Origin: Algoriphagus machipongonensis
Lineage (GTDB): Bacteria > Bacteroidota > Bacteroidia > Cytophagales > Cyclobacteriaceae
Direction of reading: 5' to 3'
Length of the DNA stretch: 64,000 nucleotides
Assembly (NCBI RefSeq): GCF_000166275.1
Contig: NZ_CM001023.1
Coordinates: 2,669,001-2,733,000 of the forward strand
The first letter of the stretch is position 1; each line of letters starts with the position of its first letter. Position numbers and translations under genes: made by a program. Under the pieces are notes generated by a model. The model had not been told where the DNA came from. It made no database searches and saw nothing but the letters and a program-made list of their open reading frames with translations. This document shows positions 24,502 through 32,877 of this stretch, piece after piece.

Positions 24502-26070
24502 ATGAAGATCTGTTTACGCCTTTTACAATCCACTTTATTAATTTTTTGTTTTGCCTGTTCCGGCCCAGAAAAACCCATCCAAAAACCTAATATTATTCTG
24601 ATTTATGCAGACGATTTGGGGATTGGATTATTAGGGCATGAGGGACAAAACATCATCAAAACACCCAATATTGATCGAATCGCTGCTGAAGGAGTGCGTT
24701 TTACTAGAGCCTACTCCAATATGCTGTGTGCACCTGCGAGAGCTTCCTTAATTACTGGTCATAGGGATACCCATGAAAAGGGTTTTGAGATTACTCAAGG
24801 AGGTATCTATTTACAAATCAGCAAGGAGAATTTGACTTCAAAAGAGGTAGAGAAGAAGATCAATAATGTGCTTTCTCCCATTCCAGATGAGCAGGTTTTT
24901 TTAGCAGAAATAGCAAAAAGTGCAGGGTATGTAACCGGACAAGTGGGGAAATTAGAATGGGGCTTTTCGGCTACCGACCAGCAAATGAAAAGGCATGGAT
25001 GGGATTACTATTTCGGCTATTTAGACCATCAGAGAGCACACGGCTTTTACCCACCCTTTTTATTCGAAAATGGGAACCTGGTTGAAATTGAGGGTAATAC
25101 TCTTCCAAATGCTGGGAAATCTGGAGAACCTGAGACGGAGGAAACCTATCAGGAGCGATGGGATATGGAAGGCAAAAAATCATACTCCCAAGATGTCTTT
25201 ATGGAAAAGGTGCTCGGTTTTATAGATAACCATCAAGACCAAGCTTTTTTACTTTACTTCCCAACCCAATTGCCTCATGGACCTGTTTCTATTCCCGCTG
25301 TACATGAGGATTTTATCAATGACAACCGGCTAACTCAAATAGAGAAAGAATATGCATCCATGGTCAAACTTCTGGATGAAAATGTGGGAGAGATTTTAAA
25401 GAAATTGGAGGAATTAGGGTTGGAGGAAAATACGATTGTGATTTTCACTTCAGATAATGGCCATGAAATTTATTATAGCCAAGAAGGCAGAACTCTTAAG
25501 CCTTATACCAATATGGAAACTGGAGAACGCTTTGATGACTATGAAAGAAAGTATTACAGTGATTTAGCTGGTGATATTTTTGATGGAAATGGGGGTAGAG
25601 CTGGCCTAAAAAGAAGCAACCTCCAAGGTGGAATCAATGTGCCATTACTTATCAAATGGCCACAAAAAATCGCGAAAGGAACTAGTTCTGATCGCTTGGT
25701 TGCTAATTATGATCTTTTGCCTACCATAGCTGAACTGGTCAGTTACAATAAACCATTTGAAACGGATGGCAAGTCATTTTTGAATGAATTACTTGGCAAG
25801 GAAAATTCAACAGAAAATGATTTTGTGGCTTACTCCTCCTTTATTGGTCCCACTTTGATTGCCAATGATGGTTGGAAAATCAGAACTCATTTGGGCAAAG
25901 AAGCCTTTGAACTTTACTATTTGCCAGATGATTTTAAAGAGGAGAATGATTTATCTCAGGAGTTTCCGGAGAAATTAGAAGAACTGAAAAATAAACTCAT
26001 AAGGGCCTGTGATGGGGATCTGAACAATGGACTTTATTCTTCTCGTAATAGCCAAATCACTATACGTTAA
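24502..26070 (+). CDS. Sulfatase (S1 family) lipoprotein
   Basis: The 522-residue protein has a lipoprotein signal with C19 (IFCFACSGPE). The formylglycine site is C76 in CAPARASLITGH, with DD at 37-38 (LIYADDLGIG) and TSDNGHE near residue 316 as metal ligands. The length is typical for exported choline/aryl or glycan sulfatases of Bacteroidota. It differs from the 796-residue neighbour in lacking the extra C-terminal domain and in the CAPAR variant of the site, so the two probably act on different sulfate esters. The substrate is unknown. Confidence 0.88.
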   Translation: MKICLRLLQSTLLIFCFACSGPEKPIQKPNIILIYADDLGIGLLGHEGQNIIKTPNIDRIAAEGVRFTRAYSNMLCAPARASLITGHRDTHEKGFEITQGGIYLQISKENLTSKEVEKKINNVLSPIPDEQVFLAEIAKSAGYVTGQVGKLEWGFSATDQQMKRHGWDYYFGYLDHQRAHGFYPPFLFENGNLVEIEGNTLPNAGKSGEPETEETYQERWDMEGKKSYSQDVFMEKVLGFIDNHQDQAFLLYFPTQLPHGPVSIPAVHEDFINDNRLTQIEKEYASMVKLLDENVGEILKKLEELGLEENTIVIFTSDNGHEIYYSQEGRTLKPYTNMETGERFDDYERKYYSDLAGDIFDGNGGRAGLKRSNLQGGINVPLLIKWPQKIAKGTSSDRLVANYDLLPTIAELVSYNKPFETDGKSFLNELLGKENSTENDFVAYSSFIGPTLIANDGWKIRTHLGKEAFELYYLPDDFKEENDLSQEFPEKLEELKNKLIRACDGDLNNGLYSSRNSQITIR

Positions 26071-26232
26071 TTTTCTTTGCACAAAGGATTTCCAAAAACG
26101 TTTATTCTTAAACTTTAGAATTCATGTTCGATTTTATAAGTATGCCTCATTTTTTTATTAAATTTTGATTCACATTATTTCAATCCACAAGAAGAATTAT
26201 TTTTTGTTTAGTACTTTTTAAAAAACAAGATC

Positions 26233-26814
26233 ATGGAAGCATCTCCCATTTATTTTGACATTTTATGGATCTTAGTTGGCGCTATTTTGGGTGGTTTTAT
26301 TTCTTGGATTATCACTTATGAATCAGAGCGCAGTAAAAAAATGGGTATTGATATGAACCAAAGCACGGCTCATGGAAAAGTTGCTTTAGATATAGAAACT
26401 TGCTGGAGAAAAATCACAAATCATCAAAACATGGCCTATTACACGGTAGGACATTATGGCCCTTTTCAGGACATCGAAGATGAAATTGGACCCGGAACCC
26501 GAATGGAAAGGAAAGGTTTTATGGGTGGAAAAAGTACTTCTTATATTGTGGTTTGGAATAAGCCTTATCAATTTGCTTGGGGAACAGATCGGTACGAGTG
26601 GCACGATTTTATTGAGTTGAAGAAAAGTGGAGCAGAAACTCAGATTTTTTTAAGGAGAAAACTGTACCCTAGGACTCCCAAATGGCATGAGGTTTTACTT
26701 AATAAGTTTCTTCCTTCTAGCCAAAATTTTTCTACTGAAGCGAATCCCTATTATTTGACATCTGATCGATTAGAAAGAATCATCAAGGTCTGCCTATCTC
26801 CTGAGAGAGACTAG
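26233..26814 (+). CDS. Membrane-anchored SRPBCC/polyketide-cyclase-like protein
   Basis: The 193-residue protein has an N-terminal transmembrane helix (FDILWILVGAILGGFISWII) followed by a START/SRPBCC-like domain. Visible are an initial helix with W (DIETCWRKITNHQNM), beta-strands with GPGTRMERKGFMGGKSTSYI, and a terminal long helix region (SDRLERIIKVC). Such domains bind hydrophobic ligands. The single anchor orients the domain to one membrane face; which one is not clear. It stands alone between two low-complexity gaps. Family assignment is moderate. Confidence 0.62.
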   Translation: MEASPIYFDILWILVGAILGGFISWIITYESERSKKMGIDMNQSTAHGKVALDIETCWRKITNHQNMAYYTVGHYGPFQDIEDEIGPGTRMERKGFMGGKSTSYIVVWNKPYQFAWGTDRYEWHDFIELKKSGAETQIFLRRKLYPRTPKWHEVLLNKFLPSSQNFSTEANPYYLTSDRLERIIKVCLSPERD

Positions 26815-27378
26815 CTTTTTCATCAAAAAAGCATTCTCTAAAGTGAAACAACTACTTTAATAAAGGAAAATTAAAAAATTAGCCCAATTGCTTCTTTATG
26901 TTAAATTAAAATTTATAAATTGAAGAACTGTTGCCCAATAATTTTGAAAAAAGGAATTCGTCAGAATTATCTTTTACTTTTTTCAAACACCATTATTTCA
27001 TTTTAAACAAATTATTGATAGATGAAGAAGTTATTCATGATCCTCTTCGGGAATAGTATGGGCATAAATTTACTTTGGACAGAAAAAGCTAATTAAAAGA
27101 CTGTTGAAGGTCTCGGAAAAATCAAACTCTTGCACTAAGAGACTACAGGTCAAAACCTGCTTCTTGATGGTCTAGAAGCGACGACAAGAAAAAAAAGTTT
27201 ATTCGACGCTAACAATCTCTAAAAACCTTATTTAAAAGATAAAGAAAGTACCTACAAAAGGCACTTTAAAGCAAATCTACCTGCATTTTGTAAAAAAATC
27301 AGGGTTTATTTCAATAAAAGAGAAAAGTCAAAAAGTACCTATTTAGTTTTTATCAATTAACTCAAACCTATAATTATC
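26815..27378. other. Gap with a possible decayed reading frame
   Basis: This is 564 bases of AT-rich DNA without an intact gene. From ATG 27022 one plus-strand frame reads MKKLFMILFGNSMGINLLW (signal-like) and continues with three in-frame stops to about 27360. Segments such as KTVEGLGKIKLL and ETTGQNLLLDGLEATTRKKS look protein-like, but no family was recognised. It may be a dead gene, or chance. Confidence 0.35.
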
Positions 27379-28224
27379 ATGCTTAAAAAAAGCCTTCAAG
27401 TTGCAGCAGCACTTGTTATGGCATGCACCATGAATGCGCATGCCCAATCCGATCAAAGTACGCCAGCAATATCTGAGTACAACACTATTTCAGTAACCAA
27501 GGATATTACCTACAGAGAAGGGGAAAGTGACTCCTGGAAATTAGACTTGGCAATGCCAACTAATTTTGGGTCGGAGCTTCGACCTGCTTTAGTGATCGTT
27601 CATGGCGGTGGCTGGGCAGGCGGCTCCAAATCTGTGGATGTTTATCAAGAAATGATGGTGGAATATGCCGAAAAAGGATACGTCACCATCAATGTGGAAT
27701 ATAGACTTACAGGTGAAGCCGGTTTCCCGGCATGTATAGAAGATGTAAAAAATGCAGTAAGGTGGCTTCGGGCACATGCAGAGGAACTTAAAGTAGATCC
27801 GGAACGCATTGGAACTTATGGACATTCTGCTGGAGCACATTTAGCGCTTATGCTAGGTATGACTACGGAGGAAGATGGTTTAGAAGGAGATGGAAGCTAT
27901 CGTGAGTATTCTAGCCATGTCAATGTAGTAGCAGCAGGATCTCCTCCAACAGAACTAGGTCGTGATGTGCCAATGGCAAAGCCCATATGGTGGCCTATTG
28001 GATATATTTCTGCTGATCATCCACCATTATTCTTGATTCAAGGTACCGAAGACCCCGTTGTTCGTCCAGAGTTAACAAGAGATTTTGTAAACAAAATGAA
28101 AGAAGTAGGAGCAGAGATTGAATATCTGGAAGTTGAAGGTGGACATGACATTGCTTATGCAAGTCAACTGAAAGTAACAGATCCTGCAATTGAGGAGTTT
28201 TTTGCAAAATACTTAAAGCCGTAA
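27379..28224 (+). CDS. Secreted alpha/beta-hydrolase (BD-FAE/acetyl-esterase-like)
   Basis: The 281-residue protein has a signal peptide (MLKKSLQVAAALVMACTMNAHAQ), oxyanion motif HGGGWAGGS (75-83), nucleophile S150 in GHSAGAHLAL, an acid in GTEDPVV and His in GGHDIAY. The HGGG and compact C-terminal region are those of hormone-sensitive-lipase/BD-FAE-type esterases that deacylate plant or algal polysaccharides. Its position between sulfatases and a GH43 enzyme supports a role in removing acetyl or feruloyl groups, by inference. Confidence 0.82.
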   Translation: MLKKSLQVAAALVMACTMNAHAQSDQSTPAISEYNTISVTKDITYREGESDSWKLDLAMPTNFGSELRPALVIVHGGGWAGGSKSVDVYQEMMVEYAEKGYVTINVEYRLTGEAGFPACIEDVKNAVRWLRAHAEELKVDPERIGTYGHSAGAHLALMLGMTTEEDGLEGDGSYREYSSHVNVVAAGSPPTELGRDVPMAKPIWWPIGYISADHPPLFLIQGTEDPVVRPELTRDFVNKMKEVGAEIEYLEVEGGHDIAYASQLKVTDPAIEEFFAKYLKP

Positions 28225-28390
28225 GCTTCAATATTCTGGATTAAGAGACCTAATATCATCTGATAAAATTTACCTGATTGGAGATTGAAACTATCTGATC
28301 ATTACCCAATACCACTCCAAAAATGAAAAATGGAGTAACCCAATTAATTCTATGAAATAGAATGTTAAACACAATAAACCTAAATCTAAA

Positions 28391-29449
28391 ATGACTATTT
28401 CATGTATTCCAAAGCCTTTGCTAAGGTTAAGGATTTTAAACTTCATGCTTTTTACAATTGGAAGTTTTCTTCTCTGCTATGTAGGTGCTGAAACTGCCAA
28501 TGCACAGCGTAGAATGCCTGATGATTCTAAAGGGCTGATTGCACATGACCCGGTAATGATCAAGCAGGATAGCTTGTATTACCTTTTTATGACCCATGGC
28601 GGAATCGCCAAGAGTTCGGATATGGAAAATTGGACTAGGATAGAATCTGCTCCAAGAGACCTAAAGTGGGTGACAAATGATATTATCCCTGGGTATAGAG
28701 GGGGATTTTGGGCACCAGATATTCAATTTCACGATGGGCTATATTATTTGTATTACTCTCCGTCAGCTTTTGGTAAAAACACTTCTGCAATTGGTGTAAT
28801 GACCAATAAAACGCTTCATCAGGATAGTCCTGACTATCAATGGGAAGATCAAGGTATGATTGTTCAATCCATTCCCGGAAGAGATTTTTGGAATGCTATT
28901 GACGCCAATGTCATCTTTGTGGAAGAGGATTCGGGAGAAACAACAGGCTGGCTTTCTTTTGGATCATTTTGGGGTGGTTTGAAATTAGTGAAGTTAGCCC
29001 CTGACATGAAGTCTTTGGCTGAGCCTCAGGAATGGTACGGGGTAGCTCAACAGGAACGCACTTTTGGAAGACCTGATTCAAACGCCGGCGATGGCTCCAT
29101 TGAAGCACCATTCATCTATTATAGAGATGGATATTATTATTTATTTGCCTCCATTGATTATTGCTGCCGAGGTTTGGAAAGCACCTACAAAACCATCGTA
29201 GGTAGATCTAAGGACGTTCGTGGTCCTTATTTAGATAAAAGTGAAACTCCCATGTATGCAGGAGGAGGTGAATTGCTAGTGGGAGAAACAGACCAATATG
29301 CAGCTGTAGGCCACTGCTCAGTGTATGACTTTGATGGAAAAACTTATTTTGTAGCACATGGATATGACAAAGAGGATGATGGAAAATCAAAACTAGTAAT
29401 CAAAGAAATTGATTGGGATGCCGATGGTTGGCCTTCCTTGGATTTCTAA
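28391..29449 (+). CDS. Exported glycoside hydrolase family 43 (arabinanase-like)
   Basis: The 352-residue protein has an N-terminal hydrophobic leader (MLFTIGSFLLCYVGAETANA). The five-bladed GH43 propeller shows HDPVMIKQDSLYYLFMTHG (catalytic base Asp), GGFWAPDIQFHDGLYYLYYS, and GSIEAPFIYYRDGYYYLFAS (acid Glu in IEAPF). The pattern resembles endo-1,5-alpha-L-arabinanases. Products would be arabinose oligomers, which fits the AraD1-like gene downstream. The ATG at 28391 gives a long leader; an internal ATG at 28445 is a possible alternative. Confidence 0.88.
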   Translation: MTISCIPKPLLRLRILNFMLFTIGSFLLCYVGAETANAQRRMPDDSKGLIAHDPVMIKQDSLYYLFMTHGGIAKSSDMENWTRIESAPRDLKWVTNDIIPGYRGGFWAPDIQFHDGLYYLYYSPSAFGKNTSAIGVMTNKTLHQDSPDYQWEDQGMIVQSIPGRDFWNAIDANVIFVEEDSGETTGWLSFGSFWGGLKLVKLAPDMKSLAEPQEWYGVAQQERTFGRPDSNAGDGSIEAPFIYYRDGYYYLFASIDYCCRGLESTYKTIVGRSKDVRGPYLDKSETPMYAGGGELLVGETDQYAAVGHCSVYDFDGKTYFVAHGYDKEDDGKSKLVIKEIDWDADGWPSLDF

Positions 29450-29466
29450 CTCTTCTTTATTTATTA

Positions 29467-29498
29467 AAAAATTCTCCGGTTTACGCTGGAGAATTTTT
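29467..29498 (+). terminator. Terminator of the GH43 gene
   Basis: Arms AAAATTCTCC and GGAGAATTTT (within 29467-29477 and 29488-29498) have a 10-base loop and run into T residues, just after the stop. Confidence 0.85.
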
Positions 29499-29570
29499 AT
29501 GTTTAATTTTAAAATTATCCACAAAGGCAGCTTATCGCTTTTGTGATACTCAAATTAATTTGACTTTTCG

Positions 29571-30584
29571 ATGGAAAATAAAACTAGGCTCGTTCAATTA
29601 ATTCACCCATCAAAGGGTAGAAGAATTGCACTCGTTCAGGAGCCAAAATTGACTCTACTTAGCAATTTCAATTCTGTATATCAGCTTGCTTTGGAAGCTT
29701 TGGATAATAAGAAAAAGATCAAGGATTTAATCCAAGAGCATCTTACCCAAGAAAGTCTTGAATACGATCCTGTTTATCAAGGCAACAGCGAGTGGAAATT
29801 ATTACCATCCTTTGATCATCCTGACTCACCATTTTCCTGCATGGTTTCGGGAACTGGTCTTACTCATCACAATAGTGCTTTAAATAGACAAATGATGCAT
29901 GGTCAAACCGAAGAGAAGCCTTCCGATAGTTTGATTATGTATGAAATGGGCGTAAAAGGTGGATCTCCAAAACCAGGAGAAACCGGAACTCAACCCGAAT
30001 GGTTTTACAAAGGGAATGGATCGGTTTTAAAAGCACATGGTGATGCTTTGGAAGTCCCATATTATGCCAATGATGGGGGAGAGGAACCGGAAATTGCGGG
30101 CTTATATATCATTGACAGGGAAGGTAAACCTTGGAGAATCGGATTAACCACAGCCAATGAATTCTCTGATCATGTGATGGAAAAAGTGAATTACCTGTAT
30201 TTGGCTCCCTCTAAAATTAGAACCTGTTCGATCGGTCCAGAGGCTGTGATAGACGCTGATTTCGAAAGCTATTCCGGTAAAGTTTCTGTCTCAAGAGCGA
30301 AGGATGAAGTATGGAGTTCCGATATCAATACAGGACAGAAAAATATGTGTCATAATTTGGCCAACTTAGAGTTTCACCACTTCAAATATGAATCACACAG
30401 AATACCACTTCAGGCCCATGTTCATTTTTATGGAGCTGATGCCTTTAGCTTTGGGAATAATGTCACTTTGCAAAAGGGGGATATAATGTCTGTGCATTGG
30501 AATAACTTAGGCAGGTCTCTTGAAAATCCAATTGCTATTCTTGATCCTAAAAAACAATCAGCACCTGTGATCAATCAACTGTAA
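29571..30584 (+). CDS. GguC/AraD1-family protein (fumarylacetoacetase superfamily)
   Basis: The 337-residue protein shows the FAH-like fold features GTGLTHHNSALNRQMMHGQ, PEIAGLYIIDREGKPWRIGL and a C-terminal barrel with HVHFYGADAFSFG. The family is linked to sugar-acid catabolism; AraD1-type members act on 2-keto-3-deoxy-arabonate in non-phosphorylative arabinose degradation. It has no signal peptide, so it works in the cytoplasm, downstream of the GH43 enzyme. A truncated near-identical copy lies 6 kb upstream at 23582. The exact reaction here is not proven. Confidence 0.78.
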   Translation: MENKTRLVQLIHPSKGRRIALVQEPKLTLLSNFNSVYQLALEALDNKKKIKDLIQEHLTQESLEYDPVYQGNSEWKLLPSFDHPDSPFSCMVSGTGLTHHNSALNRQMMHGQTEEKPSDSLIMYEMGVKGGSPKPGETGTQPEWFYKGNGSVLKAHGDALEVPYYANDGGEEPEIAGLYIIDREGKPWRIGLTTANEFSDHVMEKVNYLYLAPSKIRTCSIGPEAVIDADFESYSGKVSVSRAKDEVWSSDINTGQKNMCHNLANLEFHHFKYESHRIPLQAHVHFYGADAFSFGNNVTLQKGDIMSVHWNNLGRSLENPIAILDPKKQSAPVINQL

Positions 30585-30764
30585 TACTTCATTGACTTTA
30601 GTATTCTCGAGTTATTTATTGGAAAAAGTGACTTCCGAATAGAAATACATGGCTTTACTATTCCTTCTCAAAGGGATATTGATTACTTTTATTCTATTAC
30701 TAGAAATTTTACAAGAAGTAATCTAATTTTAATAAAATAATTAATTAAGATAAAAGAAAAAGCC

Positions 30765-31985
30765 TTGAACTGGAAAACCACTATTTTACCACAATTAAGC
30801 ATGTTCATCCTAATGATGGGATGCTCTCCACAAAGTGCAAATCAAACGGAAGAAACTGTTATTGCTGAAACAGCTAATCCTGATCCCGTGATTATGGCAT
30901 ATTACGTGGCCGAACGTGATTATAAACCAGAAACGATTCCAGTAGAGAAGTTAACGCATATCATTTACTCCTTTACCAATGTCGTAGATGGTGAAATGAA
31001 ATTTAGAAATCCTGAGTCCGCTGGACCTAAATTAGCGGCATTAGTGGAGCAGAAAAGTAGAAATCCAGATTTAAAAGTGATGATTGCTTGTGGTGGATGG
31101 GGAGCTGATGGGTTCTCTGATATGGCATTAACAGAAGAAAGCAGAGCTAAATTCATCCAAAGCGCACATGATTTCATCCAAGAATACCAATTGGACGGAA
31201 TGGATATGGACTGGGAATATCCTGGAATCTCGGGTGCGGGAACTATGGCTAGACCTGAAGACACCAATAATTTCACAGCCTTGATGAAAGGTTTAAGAGA
31301 AATGTTGGACACATTTGATTCTCACAAGATACTGACTTTTGCTTCTGCTGGATGGAAGCGTTACTATAATCACATTGAGGTAAATGAGGTGATGAAATAT
31401 GCTGACTATACCAATGTGATGACTTACGATCAAGTTTCTGGAGTATCTATTTACACAGGTCATCATACTCCGCTTGGAGATGTAACGAGTGAAGAAACAG
31501 CAGGAACGCCTTTTCAAGCACATTTAGATAGCCTTTTTGAAGATGGGAGCAACCTTGACAATGACCCTAGATCTGCACAAAAGATTGTAGATTTCTTGAT
31601 TAATGAAGGAGTTAAGCCAGAGCAGATTGTAATAGGAAGTGCATTTTATGGAAGAGTTTGGAAAGGTGTTCCACCAGAAAATAATGGATTGTACCAATTG
31701 AGTGGTGGACTTCAAATTGGCTGGATGGCTTACCATCAAATCCGAAAAACGTACGAGCAGGACAGTAAGTTTAAACGTTATTGGGATGAATCCGCTGAAG
31801 CACCTTACATGTACAATGCTGAGGATAGCTTATTCCTTTCCTATGATGACACTGTTTCCGTAGCATTAAAAACCAAATACACTATGGATAAAGGCCTTGG
31901 AGGAATAATGTTCTGGGAACTTGGAAATGACACCAAGGAAGAAGGAAGTTTATTAGACGCCATTTATAAGGCTGCAAATGAGTAA
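30765..31985 (+). CDS. Glycoside hydrolase family 18 lipoprotein (chitinase-like)
   Basis: The 406-residue protein has the GH18 DxxDxDxE motif at D144-G-M-D147-M-D149-W-E151, plus upstream SxGG-like strand VMIACGGWGADGFSD and a C-terminal GGIMFWELGNDTKEEG. The enzyme should hydrolyse beta-1,4-GlcNAc polymers through the substrate-assisted mechanism. The start is TTG at 30765. It yields a proper lipoprotein signal (FILMMGCSP, C20), while the ATG at 30801 would leave too short a leader and no upstream in-frame ATG exists. It lies at the surface or periplasm. It ends just before the 160-nt structured repeat. Confidence 0.9.
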   Translation: MNWKTTILPQLSMFILMMGCSPQSANQTEETVIAETANPDPVIMAYYVAERDYKPETIPVEKLTHIIYSFTNVVDGEMKFRNPESAGPKLAALVEQKSRNPDLKVMIACGGWGADGFSDMALTEESRAKFIQSAHDFIQEYQLDGMDMDWEYPGISGAGTMARPEDTNNFTALMKGLREMLDTFDSHKILTFASAGWKRYYNHIEVNEVMKYADYTNVMTYDQVSGVSIYTGHHTPLGDVTSEETAGTPFQAHLDSLFEDGSNLDNDPRSAQKIVDFLINEGVKPEQIVIGSAFYGRVWKGVPPENNGLYQLSGGLQIGWMAYHQIRKTYEQDSKFKRYWDESAEAPYMYNAEDSLFLSYDDTVSVALKTKYTMDKGLGGIMFWELGNDTKEEGSLLDAIYKAANE

Positions 31986-32006
31986 TCACCCTTATTGAAT
32001 AGAAAA

Positions 32007-32166
32007 TTGGCTGTCTTATAATTGGTTTTTGTCACATTGAGAACTTGAGAGACGTGAGTCTCGAAATCGAAATGTCGGTCATTTCGTTCAAAAAAGCCTT
32101 CGATATGCGCGACTTTTGTCGCTCCAGTGCTCAGGCAGACAAATTTGAGACTTTTGAGACAGCCTC
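32007..32166 (+). repeat. 160-nt structured intergenic repeat, copy 1
   Basis: Together with copy 2 at 51347-51506 (opposite orientation) this is a non-coding element with terminal inverted repeats GGCTGTC (32009) and GACAGCC (32158). Internal stems are TTTGTC/GACAAA (32028, 32138), GAGAC-gtga-GTCTC (32049-32062), CGAAATG-tcggt-CATTTCG (32068-32086), TCGAA/TTCGA (32061, 32099) and GCGAC-tttt-GTCGC (32109-32122). It lies between convergent genes and ends in T residues. A MITE-like element or a folded RNA/bidirectional terminator are both possible. Confidence 0.85.
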
Positions 32167-32221
32167 TTTTTTTTGCTACTACATAATTCGTAAATGAATC
32201 TTACTTCTCTAGAAATAGGAC

Positions 32222-32257
32222 AAAAAAAGGCCCCAGAGAATCAGTCTCCAGGGCCTT
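32222..32257 (-). terminator. Terminator of the DUF2911 gene
   Basis: Arms AAGGCCC/GGGCCTT (32227-32233, 32251-32257), with extra pairing AGA/TCT inside, are followed on the minus strand by TTTTTTT. Confidence 0.85.
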
Positions 32258-32278
32258 ATTATTTTGATTTTAAGTAAA

Positions 32279-32794
32279 TCAATTGCTTAAGCTAGCGGAT
32301 GCTTTTCCATATTCCCATCTAATTTCGAAACTACTTGGCTTTACTTCGTAAACCAATCTTTCTTCCATAGTTCCGGTTTCTTGAGAAGGAACAGTAACTC
32401 TAAGTACATCTTCAGAAGAATCGTACTCAAAAGCTCCCCATTGCTTCGCTACTTTATTAAATATGAATACTGATTCAGTTTCACCTGGAATCACAAAGAA
32501 CCCGTAAGTTCCTGCTGGTAACTTTTTACCTTCTACCATAATATCTTGTGAAGTAGTGAAAGTTGTTGCCTCATTGGCGCCCGCTCTCCATACTTCTCCC
32601 ATAGGAACTAAATCACCCCAAATTACTCGGCCTTTTACGCCTGGACTACTATAGTTAATGGTAATGTCAGCACTGCCCACTTTACCTTTTGCGGTTTTTG
32701 CTGGACTTGGTTTTTCTTGTGCAGATGCTGAAAAGCCTATGAAAGCCATCAAAGCGAAAGCAAAGAGACTCTTTTTGAAATTCATTGTTCTCAT
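32279..32794 (-). CDS. Secreted DUF2911 protein
   Basis: The 171-residue protein has a signal peptide (MNFKKSLFAFALMAFIGFSASAQ; ATG at 32785, or 32794 with three more residues). The DUF2911 core is visible in GSADITINYSSPGVKGRVIW, WRAGANEATTFTTSQDIMVE and GKKLPAGTYGFFVIPGE. This family is frequent and abundant in Bacteroidota and appears beta-sandwich-like; its function is unknown. It is monocistronic with a good terminator. Confidence 0.9.
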   Translation of the reverse strand: MRTMNFKKSLFAFALMAFIGFSASAQEKPSPAKTAKGKVGSADITINYSSPGVKGRVIWGDLVPMGEVWRAGANEATTFTTSQDIMVEGKKLPAGTYGFFVIPGETESVFIFNKVAKQWGAFEYDSSEDVLRVTVPSQETGTMEERLVYEVKPSSFEIRWEYGKASASLSN

Positions 32795-32877
32795 GTGTTA
32801 AAGAATTTGTTTTGGTATCAATTTAAAGTTTATAAAAGAATATTTATAAAGTAACGTATTAAAAAACACGGGGGTTA

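Noticed and set aside
32007..32166. The structured repeat as a tRNA or tmRNA
   Set aside because: It has no CCA-adjacent acceptor stem, T-loop or anticodon arm. The hairpins do not match the tRNA cloverleaf, and the same element recurs elsewhere.
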